64,000 nt of DNA from Myrica gale (taxonomy: Eukaryota > Streptophyta > Magnoliopsida > Fagales > Myricaceae): the NCBI GenBank assembly GCA_963930655.1, contig OZ005604.1, positions 19,354,001-19,418,000 on the forward strand, read 5' to 3'. Below, piece after piece: positions 23,307 through 35,300 of this stretch. Each line of letters starts with the position of its first letter. The stretch's first letter is position 1. A program made the position numbers and the translations under genes. Under the pieces are notes generated by a model. The model ran no database searches and was not told the DNA's origin. It worked only from the letters and a program-made list of their open reading frames with translations.

Positions 23307-23400
23307 TTTTGGTTTCATATTTATTTAGATAAGAGAGGTGAAAGATAAATGGGAATCTCATTTTTAAGGCTCTCTCTAAAGTTACATTTATTCTGTCTTG

Positions 23401-23538
23401 AGCTTTTTGTCTACCCTTTTTGGGAGGAATGAATAAGAGGCTCTTTGCCCTTGTATGTTTTAGTCTATTTGATGCCAAGATTATCTTGATTTTAACCCAA
23501 GATAAAATCTTCAGCTTTTTGTCTACCCTTTTTGGGAG
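23401..23538. repeat. 26-bp direct repeat pair
   Basis: The sequence starting AGCTTTTTGTCTACCCTTTT occurs at 23401-23426 and 23513-23538, 112 bp apart. Confidence 0.85.
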
Positions 23539-23740
23539 CATGTTCGGTTAAATAAAATTCTCAGGATTTTTTTAAATTTTCAGAATACATAAAATTCTAC
23601 AACCGAACATCATTTTTAACACTACATAAAAATAACTAAAACACGCATACCAATAAAATTAACATCACCTAAAAATTTTCAAAATACAAAAAATTCTAAA
23701 AAAAAAAAACTTCCTAACCGAGTACCCTACGAGAATACCG
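23527..23740 (-). repeat. Possible degenerate copy of the AT-rich repeat family
   Basis: Words such as TTCAGAATACATAAAATTCTACAACCGAACAT recur loosely in the reverse complement of the 9078-9343 repeat. The match is patchy and may reflect shared base composition. Confidence 0.3.
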
Positions 23741-25935
23741 CGGGGTTGAAATCTGCAGCGCTGACATCAAATATTTAGGAATGACTGCAACAATAATTAT
23801 TTCTTACTGGCTCTATGTCAAGTATCGTTAAATTTTCGTTGTCGCTTCTGTTTAACACGATTACTTGTTCAATTGCTCGACCTAGAGTCTATATCGGATC
23901 TGCCTCTTTCTTTCCACTAATAGATACATAGCTTTCATTTATTTGTCAAATCTAGTTTCTATTCGATGGAAAAGAATTTGTTAGGTCATGACTAGAATTA
24001 CAAGACATGGCCCACGCATAGATGCACACCCACACACATGCACAAATATATACAGGCATACGTATGGTAATTTTGATGAGGCAACTTGTGGATGAGGCCT
24101 GACTCATGTTTACATGCCTTGGTGTGATTCCTTGTTGATGAAAATCAAATCTATACCCATTTCATCAAACACAAAAAAAAAGGCTCAAAGAAGATCTATT
24201 CCCAGTTTAACTACATACTTTCTAGCTATTGTTCTGATTAGTAAGGTATTGCATTGTATACAGAGTTTTCTGTAATTGTCTTGAATGTTAAGCTTAAGTT
24301 GTAGTAAGGTTTCACCTGAAAATAGGTGGGGGCAAAACAGAGGTTTATTGTGTGACGCTGGAAGTAAAATATACATAAGAAAGAATTCTGGTTGTTTTGT
24401 ATATATAGGTCAGGTGAGGCATTGATTGGGCAATAGTCATTAGTCACCCCCGTGCAGTCCACAAAGCCACATAATAGCTGGCGTTGAGTTATTTCCAGGA
24501 GGTCTGGCCAGAAAAAAGAGTGTACTTCAATAACCAAATTGACAAACCAATTAGAAATACTTGCTCTGATAATCAATGATAACAAAAACCAGAAAAGAAA
24601 AGGAAAAAAAATCAGAGACAGGGAACCAACAGTATCAAACTGCTAAAACTCTGTCGTCCCCAACAAGAAGTATACAAAAGACACCTCAATTACCCCCAAG
24701 TAATTGAGTTTTACTGCTCCGAGACAAATTGATATCCACAATGGACTGGGAACTTTTAAATTGTTTTCAGTCGTTCCAAAATAAAGGACTGGGAACTTTA
24801 AAATTGTATCAGTCGTTGCTTCTGAAAAGACCAAGGATACGTAAGGTGGTCTTTGGAGCAGTGTTGGAGATGATCCAGTAGATAGCGACCTACAAGAAAT
24901 AAACTTTGGAGTAGTCAAGTGGACGGTATTCCAGAATCCAGTATCTGGAATAGTCAAGGGTCAATCTAGAAAAATGGAAATATCCCAAGATGCGAAAGAG
25001 TTGTTTGCGAGAGTGGAGCACATTCTCCTTTATCCTCCTCGACATGGCTGCACGAGTATAAAGACATAGTTGCGAGCCACGCGAATCGGCCACCTAAGAG
25101 CCCCGCGCTATTGTTTGTTTGCCCCAAAGACGCGCTAATATAAGCAGTCTCAGTTTTTATGAGTGATTTTTTCCGTTTATATATCTAGCTGGACTCGAAT
25201 ATGGGTTGCTCAAAAACCACAACGACATGCCCTCCTCTCACTCTCCTTCCTGGCTGTGACTGGAAAATAAAAATTTAAAAATGATTCACCAGAGCCGCGG
25301 GCTTGTATGAGGTGTCTTTTTTTTTTCTTCTAATTCTTCTATGAGGTGTCTAAAAAATCTTGAGATACTCCTTGAATCTATGACCGGGTCTCTTGGGGTT
25401 TCCCCTTTCCCATCAGACAAGACACAAAAAAGACAGAACATGACAATTGAAAAAAAAAAAGAGAAAGAAAGGAAGGTCAACTAGTTCAGTTTTAATAAGG
25501 TAGCAAACATTTAAATTATTCTTCTCTTTTCCTGCACTTTTAGCCCTCAAATCATGCCAGCTGATCTTATCGTCTCTCTAATCGAGGAAGGAAGGAAACG
25601 AAGGGAGTTTGTCTTCTGGCAGCTCCTCCAGGAGGCCATGCAGATAATCTCCTGGGGCTAGGCATGTTTGCAAACCCCACTCCCCGCACATTGTCTTTTT
25701 TTCTTGGGTCTCTTTTTGTTGTGTAATTTTGGATCGTTTAACAAGTCACATGGTGTTCGATCTGTTCGTTTATTTGTTATCTTTTAGGGTGATTAATTTT
25801 GCTACCAAGCTATGAGTTTTAACAGCACCCAATGTCCTTGTAATTCTTGAAGAAATAAGATACAATCAATCTCCTTCATCATAAAACCACCCCATCGACG
25901 AGATTGAGCAGAGTACTTGAGAGGACATCACAAAA
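23741..25935. other. Intergenic stretch upstream of the TTL gene
   Basis: No supported gene. A two-unit tandem repeat of about 43 bp, with GGACTGGGAACTTT.AAATTGT, lies at 24743-24818. The last 300-400 bp before 25936 should be the TTL promoter and 5' UTR; no clear TATA box was found. Confidence 0.45.
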
Positions 25936-28636
25936 ATGGAAGACGAATCGCTGGACAATAAATCAGGTTGTGGTCTACTAAATGCGGTTCTGTTTGGGCG
26001 ACGTAGTTTTTGGCCAAGAAGATCTACCTCCACCGGTTCGATTCCCTCCGGGAATGGTCCTGATTTCGTCAAGAGACCAGGCTCTCCAAATTCAAGAAGA
26101 CGACGAAGTGGCTCCGATGACAGCGCCGTCCTTGAAACCGCATCAGAGCCGTCATCAAGACCCGTAGCTAGACCCACCCAAATTCCTCAGAGGGCGCCTC
26201 CTGTGTATCACCAAAACCATGGCAGAAAAGTCTCTATTGAAGCTGCATTAGTCGTACCCTCATCCGGCACGGGGCCAACGAAAATTGCTCCAAGCCAAGG
26301 ATACGTGAACCAAGGAAGAAAGGTGCCAAAGGAAGCCATTGGGATATCTGGTGAGCTCGAAAGCATCATCGCAGATCACCAAAAGGCAAGGGGAGGTGGT
26401 AATCTTGTTCGGGCTTCATCGAGCAACGTCATGCTTTATGGCAATCTAGGTAACTTGAGGCAACCCGGAGGAGGAAATGGAGATACGTACAATATTGTTG
26501 ATCCCCTTCCCAAGACTGCGAGAGAAGCAAGTCCAATGCCTAAAGGAAATTACGCGAATAGTGTAATGGGAAATGTGGTGAAGAGTGCTAACAAAGAAGG
26601 GAAACCCAGTGAAGCACAGTCAGGTCAGTTTTGCCGGGCTCTCTCAACTAGAATTGATCCGGAGACATTGAAGATCATGGGCAATGAGGATTACAAGAAT
26701 GGAAGATTTGCAGAAGCCCTGGCCTTGTATGATGCTGCAATTTCCATTGACCCCGATAAGGCTTCCTACAGAAGCAACAAAAGTGCTGCATTGACCGCTC
26801 TTGGTAGGCTCCTTGAGGCAGTTTTTGAGTGCAGAGAAGCGATTCAAATCGAACCTCATTATCACAGAGCTCATCATCGTTTGGCAACACTATATTTTAG
26901 GTAAGGAAATTCGTTATCACCGGTAAATAAGACAGACTACAAATGACTTCTGCAATTGAACTAATTTTTTTCAAACTGGCCCAAGTGTAATCTCGATTGA
27001 AATTTCAAACATCTCTTCATCCTTGGGCTTGTTTTCTTGCTGGACCTAGTCATTCTCATAGTTAGAGTTAACCAGGATATATTTGTGCCTACAGATTAGG
27101 GGAGGCAGACAAAGCTTTGTATCACTTCAAACATGCGGGACCGGAGGCTGATCACGATGACATTGCTAAAGTGAAAATGCTTCAGGCCCATCTCCATAAG
27201 TGCACCGAGGCTCGCAAATTACGAGATTGGAACACCCTGATTAAGGAAACCGGGTGTGCTATCTCTGCAGGTGCGGATTCAGCGCCACAGGTGAGACATA
27301 AGTTATCAGATTCCCACCCCTTTTCCTATCAATTATACTCTGTACTTCAATCTGTCGCCATAACGTGCTTCTGCGACTCAATGCCTGGCTGTTATTCTGA
27401 ACAGATAGTTGCTCTACAAGCCGAGGGTTTGTTGAAGCTCCATAGGCATCAAGATGCAGACGAGACAATGTTGAGGGGTCCAAATTTTGAGGTTGACGCC
27501 CTTACAAAATTCCTTGGGCCCATTGGTAGCGCATATTGGTTAGTTATACGAGCTCAGGTTGACATGGCAGCAGGGAGGTTAGTGTTCTATATAATTGACA
27601 GAGACTTGTATTTTAAAGCAAATGTTCAAAAAAAGATGCAAAGCAGCTTTGGATTTGGTTTTTTTGTCAGTAAATTTCTGAACCACAGGTTCTTTAGTTT
27701 GGAAGATATTGAGTTTTATTGATTGCCAATGTCATGGTAGATTGGATGATGCATTGGAGGCAATTCAAAGAGCTGCTCGCCTCGACTCAAGCAATAGAGA
27801 AGCGAACGTCGTGTTGAGGAAAGCCAAGGCTGTTGCAGGAGCTCGATCAAAAGGCAACGAGCTTTTCAAGGCATCGAGATACTCCGAGGCATGTTCTGCA
27901 TACGGGGCGGGACTGGAGCTTGACCCTTACAATTCAGTGCTGTTGTGCAACAGAGCTGCTTGTTGGTCCAAACTTGGCCAATTCGAGGGAGCCGTGGAGG
28001 ACTGCAATGCCGCCCTCAACGTGCGGCCCGCTTACAGCAAGGCTAGACTAAGAAGAGCCGATTGCAATGCCAAGGTAAGAACAGTGAAAATTGCATCATC
28101 AAATACAAGAGGTTAGATACTGCATTAGAAAGCTATATGTTTCAAAATTTGAAAGCCCAGTAGTTTACACCATAAATGATTCTCGAGTTTTTTTTTTCAA
28201 TTTATTACATTTCTCTAACATATTTAGATCACAAAATTTAAACCATTTAATTTCGAAATAATCGCTAGGAATTCAAACCTCCGCAGTTCCCTTGACTAAG
28301 AAATTTTTTCAGAATCCTGATCTATCATAACTATAGAGTTATCCTCCTTGATATTGAAGCAGTAAAATTAGCAAAACGGAAATGCGAGCTCTTTTGCATT
28401 GTTCTTCTACTTCTCATAAGTTCTTTTGGATGTAATATATATAGCTGGAAAAATGGGAAGCTTCCATAGCAGACTACGAGGTTTTGTTAAAGGAGACACC
28501 GGAAGACGAGGAACTCAGCCAAGCCTTGATGAAGGCCCAGGTACAGCTCAAGAAACAACGTGGTGAAGACGTGCAGGAGATCAACAGTAATGGGGTTGAC
28601 TCTGTATCGCCTTCTCCTAGTAGACCGGCAGCTTAG
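25936..28636 (+). CDS. TTL-type TPR protein lacking the thioredoxin-like domain
   Basis: TTL proteins are plant TPR co-chaperone-like scaffolds for brassinosteroid and osmotic-stress responses. Exons: 25936-26900, 27095-27290, 27405-27577, 27741-28074, 28445-28636; 619 aa. The Ser/Arg-rich disordered N-terminus contains the TTL-specific SGELESIIADHQKARGGGN and SSSNVMLYGNLG. TPR units start near residue 243 (MGNEDYKNGRFAEALALYDA) and again near 478 (KGNELFKASRYSEACSAYGA). In TTL1/3/4 the text LKKQRGEDV is followed by about 110 residues of thioredoxin-like fold. Here it is followed by 23 unrelated residues (QEINSNGVDSVSPSPSRPAA end) and a TAG. No thioredoxin-like sequence was seen in the 2.3 kb downstream. 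It may still act through its TPRs. Confidence 0.88.
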
Positions 28637-29572
28637 ACATGGAGAAAGAAAACCCACAATTGCAACTACAGTAAAGTGGCCCAGAATAGAGAGGCTCTCA
28701 ACGCTGGCGTAGCTCTTGCAATGGAGCAAAGCACAAAACGGAATCAATTGGGAAAACAAAGAAAACTGAGGAGTTAATTTACAGAGGAGCTGAGATAGAG
28801 GAAATATGAATTTTTGTTTCTTTTCCTTAGAAGAAGCCAAATGCATTAGATATACTTCGACCCAGTTTGTTTCTGTATAGTTTCAACGCGTGTATTCTTT
28901 TATTTTCACTTTATTTTTATTTCTTGAGGAGTTTGTTTGTAATTTTGAAGAACATGTGGAAGAGTACTTGAATAATCTTACCTTTTTTAGTCACAACACA
29001 TCTAATTTGGCTCTTTCTTAACGTTAGAAAAGTGTGAATTATGATCCTTTCTAATTTGTTATTTGAATTAGATAATTTAATTTCGAGAGATAAATTAACA
29101 ATATTGAATGTTGTCATGTTATCTGTATCAATTAATAGGTACAGTGAATCTTATAATATTTAGTGCATGTTGTGTCTATCTTTCTGCCCAATGATATTAA
29201 ATTAAATAGAATATCTATCTATGAATATTGTTGCTAGCAATTTTTAGTATTTATATCTTATTCTAATTACCATTTTTTTTGTGGTTTCCATGTGTTACAT
29301 GTAGATTTAAGAGACATCTACACACAATATGTTACAATAGAAAATTAAATTTTCTTACTCAATTTATCATCCTTTATTCTTGAGTCTTGCTTTCTATGCG
29401 GATAACTTGCCACCCCGGGTCTATTATAATTTGACACTATTTTATTTTGTAAAGAAAGTTACAAAATTGTCAATGTGATAAGATTTTCGTTAAAAATACG
29501 TCCTTCCATTCCTATCTCTTTCACTAATGACATATGTTAGTCAATACTAACCACAACGTGCTACATCCCTAA
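28637..29572. other. TTL 3' flank and intergenic DNA
   Basis: AT-rich; the first few hundred bases are the likely 3' UTR of the TTL gene. No thioredoxin-like exon is visible in any frame. Confidence 0.5.
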
Positions 29573-29769
29573 GGGTATGTTTGAGGGTGAAAATTTTGGG
29601 TATTGAGATTTGGAAAATATTATAAAATAAAGATATGTTATGAGAGTTGATGAAAAAGTAAAGAGAGAAGATTTTTAATAAGTATTATAATAATAAAAAA
29701 TTATGTGGTGAATTTTTTATAATTAAACCTAAATTTTTGGACCCAAATATTTGAGCCCCAAACATACCC
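29573..29769. mobile_element. Tourist-like (PIF/Harbinger) MITE
   Basis: A 197-bp element with inverted ends GGGTATGTTTGAGG and CCCCAAACATACCC, flanked by TAA on both sides (29570-29572, 29770-29772). The three-base TAA duplication is the PIF/Harbinger signature. Confidence 0.85.
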
Positions 29770-29772
29770 TAA

Positions 29773-30942
29773 GTAGAACCTGTAATTTATTAGTATATGT
29801 TGTTAATAAAAGAGACGAAGATAGACGAAATGACGTGTTTTTAACAAAACCTTACCATAATGATTATTTTGCAACTTTCTTTATCTCGGAGACTAATTTA
29901 TAATTTTCTTATACCACAAGATTTTTTTAGGAAAATCATTTTAGTTTCCAGATTTTACACCTTTTGTAGTATATCTCTAGGTTTTCAAACTAAAAAAAAT
30001 TAATCCAAACACGTGTCTAGTTTTTTTTACTTAGAACTTCCATTCTTATTCAAAATAAAAACTGAGAAAACACGTGTCTAGTTAACCCACATTAATCACC
30101 TTTGATTGGTGCCACTTTGTTATTACAAAAATTCAATCCCTAAAATTTTCAATTGTAATAATTTATGGAAGCTAACAGGCCCATTTTGAGGCCCAAAAGA
30201 AGAGGTATCCTCAACATAACATATATGTGGGCTTAGCCCGATAAAAATAGACGGCGAAACGGAAATATCTTAATAATTCAAACATAAATACTAATACATT
30301 TAACACAATCTTCAACAACTTTTTACTTTTTTATTTAATATAAATTTTCTCTATATTTTTTCACATAACTCCAATACTTTTTTTATTGAACAATTATATC
30401 AAATCATTTCTCTCTAATTTACACCAACACTATAAAATACTGTTGCTAAAATCCTACGATTTTTTCCGACACAGCACCGCCCTTTATTCTGAGATTACGT
30501 CCGTGAGTTGCTGGGGTTCACATGCTCTTTCTTATGACTTATCCAGCTTTTATCATCGGATTCTCATCCGGCCGTTTCGTGTGACAGACGCGCCCAACCC
30601 AATGAAAGAAATTGACTAATCACTATTCGTCATTAGCATAACAAAACATCCTTAATTACTAGATTTCGACATTAAACATCCAAATCATAAAGTCATAGTT
30701 CATACCCATTAAAGACTGTCACGACATAGTTACAAGGATCCCACCGAAAAAAACATTAAAATCACTCGACAACATTATTATTACAACCAAATTGACAACT
30801 TTATCTAAGCTAATAGATTTCAGCATCAGGCTAACAAATCTAGAAAAACCCTCAAAAGATTTCAAAACAAAAACAAACTAATAATAATAATATAATTAAA
30901 ATGGCGACAGTGAACCAAACAAGTTGGTTACACACTAGAAGA
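29773..30942. other. Intergenic stretch
   Basis: AT-rich DNA with one dispersed repeat copy (30261-30462). The last part is downstream of the minus-strand PLAT gene and should include its 3' UTR. Confidence 0.5.
30261..30462 (-). repeat. AT-rich dispersed repeat, copy 2
   Basis: The reverse complement matches the repeats at 9078-9343 and 58905-59218, including GAGAGAAATGATTTGAT and GTTGTTGAAGATTGTGTTAA. Confidence 0.6.
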
Positions 30943-31553
30943 CTAGAGCGAACCACGATGGTCCTTATTTATAGAGGAGCAGTAGTTCCTGATGGCGGTG
31001 AGCTTATACGGCGACGTATCTAGAGCCAGCCACTGCTCCACCGTGAACAGCTGCTGCGCGCACTGCTTGTGGACCCCCGTGGACGTCACCTCCACGTAGT
31101 TACAGTACCAACCGTGGTGGGGACCCGACCCATCCGAGCTTAGGTTCATAGCGCAGGCCGGGGCGGTCAGGCAGGGTGCCCTCCCGCTGAAGATATCTAG
31201 ATTGCCTCTCTCGAAGTAGTTGTATCCAACCTCCATGATGCCGCCCCAGGCCTCGAGGTTTTTGATCTCCACGTACTCGCCGTACAAGTCGTATAGACGT
31301 AGGCTGATGATCGAGTCCGTCCCACCCTTTACGATCGAGCCGGTCCTAATGTAGACCGTGTACACACAATCTTCGTCCTGTAAAACGAACGATCCGTCAC
31401 AATCTCTCAGTGCTAATTACTGAAAGAATATAAAATAACCATACAAAACAAAAGAAACGACGGACTAAAAGGGAAATGGGTTACATAAGATCGGGCAACG
31501 GAGGTGAAGGAGAAAAGAAGGAAAACAGAGAGGAAGAGAGTGTTGAGAGCCAT
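30943..31553 (-). CDS. PLAT domain-containing stress protein
   Basis: PLAT-plant-stress proteins are small secretory-pathway proteins with one PLAT/LH2 beta-sandwich; Arabidopsis PLAT1/2 promote abiotic stress tolerance. Exons on the minus strand are 31553-31485 and 31377-30943, giving 167 aa. Residues 1-22 (MALNTLFLSVFLLFSFTSVA) are a clear signal peptide. The mature part begins DEDCVYTVYIRTGSIVKGGT; then come ISLRLYDLYGEYVEI, NYFERGNLDIFSGR, GWYCNYVEVT and FTVEQWLALD, all landmarks of the family. The six or more cysteines fit disulphides in the secreted product. The length is close to the family's usual 180 aa. No catalytic role is known for these proteins. The start is the only ATG giving a signal peptide. 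Confidence 0.93.
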
Positions 31554-33763
31554 CGAATAGGGAAGGATTTGGACAAGTGAAGCTTCGTCGGCTATACGCA
31601 CCCTTACATATATGGCGTTTCAGAGAGAGAGAGAGAGGCCGAAGACGTTTGCAATTTGGTGATGTGGAGCAGCTTCATTGGTTGTGCCCCTCGAAGCCAA
31701 TCCAATGCTCTGCACAAAATTGCTGGATTGCCACCGACTTGATATGATGGCTATGAGTGAGTGGGATGTACAGTAAAGGAAGTTTATCTGTACGTACAAA
31801 CAGCACCTAGCTTTAATTATTTTGGCCGCGTCTTCTTGATTAGAGCGAGGAAAGCTCTGGAGCCTTTCACGGAGATGAATGGTTCAAGCAAATGCCCAAA
31901 AGGTTCCGAGTTAGATGAACGTTATTTTTACCAGTTGTCATTTCTCTCTGGGCACAGGGGACAAACACCAGGTAGCAAAGATCAGCGGTATATACGAGCA
32001 TCTTTACCTTCCGCCTCGGCAAGTGGGCCAGCGTTCTTGGAGTTTTGTGAATAGGGTCAAACAAAACATCAAACATAATGAATACATTACAACCTTAGCT
32101 GTTGTTTTTGCCTTTACACTTTACAATAATTGTGGTCTCACTCCTGTGTTTTGCTACTATTTTTAACTGAATTTAACCCTTCTAGTTAAGGTTTACGTGT
32201 TCATACCGATGCTGGTTCGTCTTAATTAGATTGACTATATTGTAAAACTCATATTATTTAAAATTTTATATAGGTAAATATGTATAGTATATTGACACTC
32301 AAAATTTTTAGACTGATTAAAAAAGTACAACATAATCTCTCTCCTATCAAATTATTACTTTTTACTATAAGATTCATTCAAATTTTTCCTCTTTTCACTT
32401 TTTCATCAATTTTCATACTCCAAAATTTTAACAATCCCGAAATTTTAACAATTAAACACTACCTAATAGTGTAAGATCCACGTGTTGTGTCTTCTAGATT
32501 CTATAGTATAATTGGGACATGAAATTGCAAGAATCTTGATCCCTTAAGCTAATGTGCGGAAGCAATTCGTGGCTTAGATCATTCAAATCATACCAGCATT
32601 TGATATTCTCCGAATTAATATGTAAATGGTGTTTTGCTATATTTGACCTCTTGGCAGTTCTATTAATTCATGTATATAGTTAGTTTACAGTGTCACCCTT
32701 GCGATTAAATTTAATCACAAACATCTGAATTGTCAGATTTTGTATCTTTTATTTATATATCAATATGGTCTTAATTAAAAAGACAGGAAAAAGAAGAGCA
32801 GTAACTCGATGCATGCTGTGTGCGTCCCATGCCAGAAAAGAGAAAGGAAAACAGATGAAGGAATATGGGTTCATATCAACCCTTCATGCATGCATGCATG
32901 CAAACTTCCAAGTGAAACAATTTCGAAATTCATGATATCAAAGTTAATGAATTTGCAATATTGTAAATCTGATCAGTCTGCTCATAAAAGCACTCTGGTA
33001 CGTACTGTATAACTGGTAACCCTCTAATTAAGTTTTTCATTGATAAGAGTACTCCTATTATTGTTGAATCAAAAGACTAAATAAAAGGCAGGAAAAAAGG
33101 ATTTCGATATTTCTGATGTGCTGGAGATGGGAATGGAAGAAGTTGGTACTTTCCCAGAAAAGTAAAAGGAACGAAGTTACGTTGCGTAATTTTCGACATT
33201 AGCAGACACTAACGTGCGGATTTTTCTGTGTCAACAAACCTTACCTGTTTTGACCCAAATCAAGAATATAGCTTGGCGATCGATTTGCTTGGGTATGACA
33301 ATGTTGGAATTACAATGGAGGAATTTGCCTTCCAATAGCATCAGTTCTAGATGATACAGATTATACTACAGAAAGCACATTTCTTCAGGGGAATTATAAA
33401 GGGTATAAGGTAGTATATATTATCTTGGTTCCCACAAAAACCCAAAAAAGAAAAGAAAAGAACAAAAACCTTATCGTACCATGCAATTGTTAACTTCTAC
33501 ATAATGACCGACTAAAACGACCCAAAAATAGGCGTCTCTTTGGTAAACGAATGTGACCCGAGAGCTATACTCAACCCCACACTCACTCACGACATGCGAT
33601 GTCCTTCTCTCCAAGCCGTAACCTCCCCGTCCTTTCAACCCTCTATTTTCCAACCAACCCCCCAAGCGTCCATCTCCTCCAATGCGCATGCAATTTTTTT
33701 GGATACAGTACTATACAGTTTTCCCACTCCACCGCCCCTTTTGTTCACCCCTCCCCTTTGTCA
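31554..33763. other. Intergenic stretch between PLAT and NHL
   Basis: Shared upstream region of two divergent genes. About 32290-32465 is an AT-rich stretch loosely resembling Tourist-like MITEs. An overlapping run of RY words (CATGCATGCATGCATGCA, about 32885-32902) is present. The frame upstream of 33764 (from 33599) continues the NHL frame but is probably leader, since NHL proteins start at a MEGR-type Met. Confidence 0.5.
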
Positions 33764-34103
33764 ATGGAGGGGCGGGTCCCACCTGCCGGAGGTGATGATA
33801 CTGATGACAAACCTTCCAAGCCACCGCCACCGTCACATTTTTCATCTCCCCCTGATTGCCACCCCGAAACTTACGTAATCCAAATTCCTAAAAACCAAAT
33901 TTATCGGGTTCTAGTACCGCCAAAGAATGCCATTATCGCAGAACGTCGCCGACCATGCAAAAACAAGACCATGGCACATTGGTGTTGCTTATTGATAACT
34001 GGTTTCATCCTGGTTGCTGTCGCTTTGATTGGGATAGCCCTAGTGGCGTTTTACTTTATGTATACCCCGAAAGGTCCTACGTTCTCTGTTGCCCGTGTCC
34101 TAG
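33764..34103 (+). pseudogene. NDR1/HIN1-like (NHL) gene, 5' part
   Basis: NHL proteins are plasma-membrane, single-pass proteins with a LEA2 domain, linked to defence and cold or salt stress. This part encodes 113 residues: MEGRVPPAGG, a Pro/Ser-rich cytosolic tail, YVIQIPKNQIYRVLVPP and a basic patch (RRRPCKNK). Next is a hydrophobic segment (LLITGFILVAVALIGIALVA), then YTPKGPTFSVARVL. The frame then runs into the MULE inverted repeat and stops soon after. It most resembles the NHL13 branch. The 3' part continues at 39321 after the element, in the same frame. Confidence 0.9.
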
Positions 34104-34455
34104 GGGACCGGTTATTGTGTTAAGCGGTGTGGAGCACCGGTCAAAATCCGACGACATGCAGCTTGCCACCTTATAAATGAGGGCAAAACTCGGTTTTAGT
34201 TAAGGACCGAATTCGTGATGGTTAGACCGGGTCGGTTTCGAACATTGTTAGGGATTTAGGGATTCGAAATTCATGAGACCATTTCGAATGTTGTTTTCGA
34301 TTTACCGCTTCTGCTCCCGAATTCTCTCTCTCGCTTAGGGATTCGAATTTCCTCCCCATTTGAAAACCACTGCATCCCCTGTGCTTAGCCAAACATCCGA
34401 TGGTCTTGGTATTGAGGAAACCACCGCAGCCCCTGCTTCCTCCTCATTCGAGCTG

Positions 34456-34458
<3 letters not shown>

Positions 34459-34486
<28 letters not shown>

Positions 34487-34487
34487 C
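34459..34487. repeat. (TC)n microsatellite in the MULE left arm
   Basis: A pure TC run of about 14 units. The matching place in the right inverted arm has only a short GAGAGAGA run, so the tract expanded after insertion or in the parent element. Confidence 0.9.
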
Positions 34488-35300
34488 CATGCACGGGCAA
34501 GCCATTTGCAGTTAAAATTGATTTGTGTTGATTTGGGCTGTTTAGGTATCTCTCGCATGCCCGTAAACATTCGTCCAATATTCTCTGTGGTTGGGTTCCT
34601 ATTTCATTTGCATTCTTGTTTAGGTTGTTTGTTTGTTTTCGTGGTTGGGTTCCTATTTCTGTGGTTGGGTTCCGATTTATGTGGTTGTTTGTTTATCCAG
34701 TGTTTTTGTTTGTTAATTGAGGAACCTAATATTCCCGATTTAGGTTGTTTGTTTCCACTCTGTTTTTGTTTTCTTACAAATTTTGTCTATGAACTTGATT
34801 TGCAATTGAAAATCTGTCTCCTAAATGTTTATCCAGAGTTTGGCTTAAGTAAACTTGTTTGCTTATTATCCCATCGAGTTCAAAGTTGCTATCTCTAGTT
34901 TGAAAAAATATTATAGTCTTCTTAACAATAGGTTTTGTTATTGTTATGCATTAGCAAAATATTCTGTGTCAAAATTTGTCGACTTGTTATTATAAGTTAC
35001 ATCTATGCAGATTTCTGTTGGCAGGGCATGAAATTAAATAGTTAACCATCAGGCAGATAAATTAAACACCACCACGCAAAAATATTTCTCACGTGCTAAC
35101 TTTTTCATGCTGATTACTACTGAAAATTCAACTCCGCATAGTCTATTTTCTGTCTAGTTAGGTTGGACATGCTGAATATGACAGTTCATAATGTTATTTT
35201 TGTATAGAATAAAAATAAATAAAGAAGGTATTGGACAACAATGGAGAGGAAACCTGGATTAATGTATAGATTTCTTAAGCCTGATCTATCTTTCTGTTAG

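Noticed and set aside
26020-26060. CGGTTCGATTCCC resembling a tRNA T-arm
   Set aside because: It lies in TTL coding sequence and no acceptor stem or anticodon arm can be formed.
25866-26177. Open frame antisense to TTL exon 1
   Set aside because: It shadows the real exon, whose family match and splice sites are clear.
32290-32465. Another Tourist-like MITE
   Set aside because: Only loose AT-rich similarity to the 29573-29769 element; ends and TAA duplication could not be placed.
33599-33763. Upstream ATG extending the NHL frame by 55 codons
   Set aside because: The extension has no NHL similarity. NHL13-type proteins start at a MEGR/MADR-like Met, so 33764 is preferred.
34506-34898. 130-codon Phe/Leu/Cys-rich frame in the MULE left part
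   Set aside because: Repeats of GGTTGGGTTCCTATTT create a hydrophobic open frame by chance; it starts in the inverted repeat.
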